From positions 1-22,889 of the forward strand of contig DASSAK010000081.1 in the NCBI GenBank assembly GCA_035685445.1: 22,889 nt of DNA, written 5' to 3'. Origin of the DNA: DRGT01 sp035685445 (GTDB taxonomy: Archaea > Thermoproteota > Nitrososphaeria > Nitrososphaerales > Nitrosopumilaceae). Positions 20,656 to 22,889 of this stretch are shown piece by piece (position 1 is the stretch's first letter; the number at the start of each line of letters is the position of its first letter). The notes under the pieces were generated by a model that was given only the letters and a program-made list of their open reading frames with translations, made no database searches and was not told where the DNA came from. Position numbers and translations under genes: made by a program.

Positions 20656-21702
20656 ATGAAAAAATCCTCTAGAATCATGATGGTATCACTAATTGCAATT
20701 TCGGCATTTTCAGTTCTTTACTTTTCAGGAGGTATTAACGCCCAACAGGAAGAAAAAACCTTTGTTACCCATAGTGGGGGAATTGTAAAAACTACGGGTG
20801 AAGTATTAGATCCACTATACACAAGTGCCACTATGGAATTTGATCCAATGGAATATTTGCGCGATTTTAACTATGGACGTGTTTCCCAATTATCGGACGG
20901 AACAACTCTGAGAGAATTTACAATAATTGCTGAGGATGACAAAATAATGGAAGTGTCTCCTGGAGTTTTCTATAACGTTTGGACGTTTAATGGAACTGTT
21001 CCAGGTCCCACAATTAGAGCCACCGAGGGTGATGTTGTTCGTATTAAATTCATCAATAATGGTTCAAAAGAACACACAATGCACTTTCATGGGATTCATG
21101 AAGCACAGTTTGATGGAGTGTTTGAACCAGTAGGACCAGGTGGTGGGCAATTTATCTATGAATGGATTGCAGAACCTGTTGGAGTTCATCCATATCATTG
21201 TCATATTATGCCTCTTGAAGAACACATTGTGCATGGCTTGTACGGTGTTTACATTGTTGATCCCAAAGAAGGCAGACCTGCAGCTGATGAAATGGTAATG
21301 GTCCTTAATGGGTTAGATACTGATTTTGATACAGAAAATAATTTCTATGCAGCTAACACAATTCCATTTTATTATCAGCACCATCCAATCCAAATTAATA
21401 CTGATGAATTAATCAGAGTCTATGTTGTCAATATGGTGGAATTTGATCCAATAAACAACTTGCATCTTCACGGAAATCTATATCATTACTATCCTACCGG
21501 CACAGATACTGTGCCTTCATTTTTCACTGATATGATCACTCTTTCACAAACAGAACGAGGAATTATGGAATTTCAATATGATTATCCTGGAAAATACCTC
21601 TTTCATGCACACAAAGTTGAATTTTCTGAAAAAGGTTGGGTTGGATTGTTTCTAGTCAATGAAAAAGACACTGATTCAAAGGATGTAACCTATGGAACTT
21701 AG
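20656..21702 (+). CDS. Exported two-domain multicopper oxidase
   Basis: A 348-residue cupredoxin oxidase with a signal peptide (1-29, cleavage after NA) or possible N-terminal anchor. All four His pairs of the trinuclear copper site are present: His143/His145 (MHFHG), His181/His183 (YHCH), His270/His272 (LHLHG) and His317/His319 (FHAH). Type 1 copper lies in domain 1: His140, Cys182 and His190, with Leu195 at the axial position (HGLYG) instead of Met. Domain 2 has no Cys, so it lacks a type 1 site, the arrangement of laccase-like two-domain oxidases with type 1 copper in domain 1. It is not NirK. Likely substrates are reduced metal ions or small molecules outside the membrane. The gene overlaps the ZIP permease by 11 bp. 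Confidence 0.93.
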   Translation: MKKSSRIMMVSLIAISAFSVLYFSGGINAQQEEKTFVTHSGGIVKTTGEVLDPLYTSATMEFDPMEYLRDFNYGRVSQLSDGTTLREFTIIAEDDKIMEVSPGVFYNVWTFNGTVPGPTIRATEGDVVRIKFINNGSKEHTMHFHGIHEAQFDGVFEPVGPGGGQFIYEWIAEPVGVHPYHCHIMPLEEHIVHGLYGVYIVDPKEGRPAADEMVMVLNGLDTDFDTENNFYAANTIPFYYQHHPIQINTDELIRVYVVNMVEFDPINNLHLHGNLYHYYPTGTDTVPSFFTDMITLSQTERGIMEFQYDYPGKYLFHAHKVEFSEKGWVGLFLVNEKDTDSKDVTYGT

Positions 21703-22870
21703 TAAAAAATCATCAAAAATCAAGATTGTAGCAAGTGGATTAATCCCATTTGCTTTTTTGATAATTATGGTTGCTTACATTTTCGGTCCAGGTTCTGATC
21801 TTCTAGATTTAGGTGTCCCACTTCCTGAAATAACCATTGAAAAGGTTGATTTTGTAGAATCTGAAATACGTGCTACCGTAAGAAACACGGGTCCAATTCC
21901 TGTAGAAGTTGTTATGGCTGATATCAATGATAGAATTCAACCAGCTGCAATTGAACCCGATAGGTTCCTAGAAAGATATGAGACTGCTTTGGTGAGAATC
22001 CCATTTTCATGGAATGTAGCAGAGCCATACATTATTGGAATTACTATTGAAGATGGCACACGATTTGAAAAAGAAATTGAAGCAGCAGCTCCTGCATTAG
22101 AACCAAATCTAGAACTTGCAGCATTTTTTGCAATTATCGGAACCTATGTAGGAATAATTCCAGTTATGATTGGATTATTATGGTTACCATTCATTAAAAG
22201 AATCAGCAAAAGCAAATACCATTTCTTTTTGGCATTAACTGCAGGATTATTGTTATTCTTAGGACTTGATTCAATAGAAGAAGCTATAGAAGTTTCTGAT
22301 GAAAATTTAGCAGGTAGCTTTAATGGTGCTTTACTTATCGCAACTGTTACTGTACTTTCTTTTCTTGGCTTGTATTATTCTAGTGAAAAATTGGTTAAAC
22401 GAGCAGAGTCTTCTCCATTAGCAAAACCTGTTGCTATCGCATTGATGATTGCCATTGGTATTGGATTGCACAATTTTGGTGAAGGTCTTGCCATAGGAGC
22501 TGCAGTAGGATTAGGATCAATCGCCTTTAGCACTTTTCTCATTGTTGGTTTTGCACTACATAACACAACTGAAGGAATTGCAATTGCTGCGCCAATGTCA
22601 AGAGGAAAACCTATGATAGCAAAACTTGCGGGATTGGGTCTTATTGCTGGTGCACCAGCTATTTTTGGTGCGTGGGTTGGCGGTTTTGTATACTCTCCTT
22701 TCACATCAGTTATTTTTCTTTCAATTGGTGCTGGAGCAATATTTCAAGTAATTATGGTAATATTGAAATGGATAAGAGATGAAGGTGACAGCAACCTTTC
22801 AAGTGCAGCAGTAGTTTGTGGAATCGCGATTGGAATGGCAATAATGTATCTTACAAGTATCTTTGTTTAA
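21692..22870 (+). CDS. ZIP family metal permease with an extra N-terminal ectodomain
   Basis: A 392-residue membrane protein. The C-terminal part (about 141-390) has eight hydrophobic helices and the two metal-binding ZIP motifs H-N-F-G-E-G (His260, Glu264) in TM4 and H-N-T-T-E-G (His290, Glu294) in TM5 of the GufA-like type. ZIP proteins carry Zn, Fe or Mn into the cytoplasm. Ahead of the core lie an added TM helix (14-32) and ~105 residues with a CARDB-like beta pattern (VDFVESEIRATVRNTGPIPV) that would face outside. The ATG at 21692 is within the oxidase gene and has AAAGGATG as its ribosome site, so the two are co-translated. The pairing suggests oxidation-linked metal uptake or metal balance around copper enzymes. 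Confidence 0.93.
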   Translation: MELSKKSSKIKIVASGLIPFAFLIIMVAYIFGPGSDLLDLGVPLPEITIEKVDFVESEIRATVRNTGPIPVEVVMADINDRIQPAAIEPDRFLERYETALVRIPFSWNVAEPYIIGITIEDGTRFEKEIEAAAPALEPNLELAAFFAIIGTYVGIIPVMIGLLWLPFIKRISKSKYHFFLALTAGLLLFLGLDSIEEAIEVSDENLAGSFNGALLIATVTVLSFLGLYYSSEKLVKRAESSPLAKPVAIALMIAIGIGLHNFGEGLAIGAAVGLGSIAFSTFLIVGFALHNTTEGIAIAAPMSRGKPMIAKLAGLGLIAGAPAIFGAWVGGFVYSPFTSVIFLSIGAGAIFQVIMVILKWIRDEGDSNLSSAAVVCGIAIGMAIMYLTSIFV

Positions 22871-22889
22871 CTGATCTAAATTGGTTCTG

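Noticed and set aside
20656..21702. Copper nitrite reductase (NirK)
   Set aside because: The protein has all four His-x-His type pairs of a trinuclear cluster (MHFHG, YHCH, LHLHG, FHAH). NirK has a mononuclear type 2 site and an HCA-type motif. The axial type 1 ligand is Leu rather than Met. A laccase-like two-domain oxidase fits better.
22375..22704. Antisense open frame of 109 codons inside the ZIP gene
   Set aside because: It is the complement of the conserved ZIP helices. The Pro/Ala-rich product reflects the reverse reading of Gly/Ala-rich membrane codons.

Overview
The window looks like chromosomal DNA of an ammonia-oxidising archaeon of the Nitrososphaerota (Thaumarchaeota), most like the marine, low-GC Nitrosopumilus group. 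The grounds are archaeal-type ribosomal proteins (S2, S4, S13), the RNA polymerase subunit RpoN, an archaeal-type glutamyl-tRNA synthetase, archaeal isoprenoid genes, a translin homologue, a two-domain multicopper oxidase beside a ZIP permease, strong A+T bias, and TATA boxes about 26-29 bp upstream of start codons (leaderless mRNAs). The genus is inferred; no rRNA is present. Gene packing is dense and no stretch over 300 bases lacks a gene.

Layout. Bases 1-694 (minus) hold the start of an unidentified gene, a UPF0147 protein and a small Rieske ferredoxin. A GNAT-like acetyltransferase (736-1545, plus) stands alone. Bases 1549-10397 (minus) form one tight ten-gene string read from right to left: rpoN, enolase, rps2, Memo-family protein, mevalonate kinase, isopentenyl phosphate kinase, type 1 IPP isomerase, geranylgeranyl diphosphate synthase, gltX and an FAH-family enzyme. 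It couples transcription and translation genes with the late steps of isoprenoid (ether-lipid) synthesis, and most junctions overlap or abut. A tRNA-Leu(GAG) gene (10449-10533, plus) diverges from rpoN, apparently from the same TATA element.

Bases 10549-11163 (minus) encode a translin-family protein. It diverges from a plus-strand trio (11216-13558): stand-alone NAD(P)H-hydrate epimerase, metallo-beta-lactamase hydrolase and an archaeal CobT-like phosphoribosyltransferase. GlmS (13551-15308, minus) meets this trio tail to tail; rps4 and rps13 lie upstream of it, and both have long low-complexity C-terminal tails.

Bases 16738-20015 (plus) carry a ChlI/MoxR-like AAA+ ATPase, a VWA protein and a small winged-helix protein. 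This is the least understood module in the window. A two-TM protein (20008-20517, minus) follows. The right end holds an exported multicopper oxidase and a ZIP-family metal permease that overlap by 11 bp and sit behind two inverted repeats resembling operators.

Strongest points for follow-up: the IPP isomerase keeps all metal ligands but has Ala where the family has its essential Cys; two divergent gene pairs each appear to share a single TATA element; two inverted repeats flank the oxidase promoter; and the ChlI/VWA/wHTH trio has no assigned client. I saw no CRISPR array, insertion sequence, integrase or prophage.
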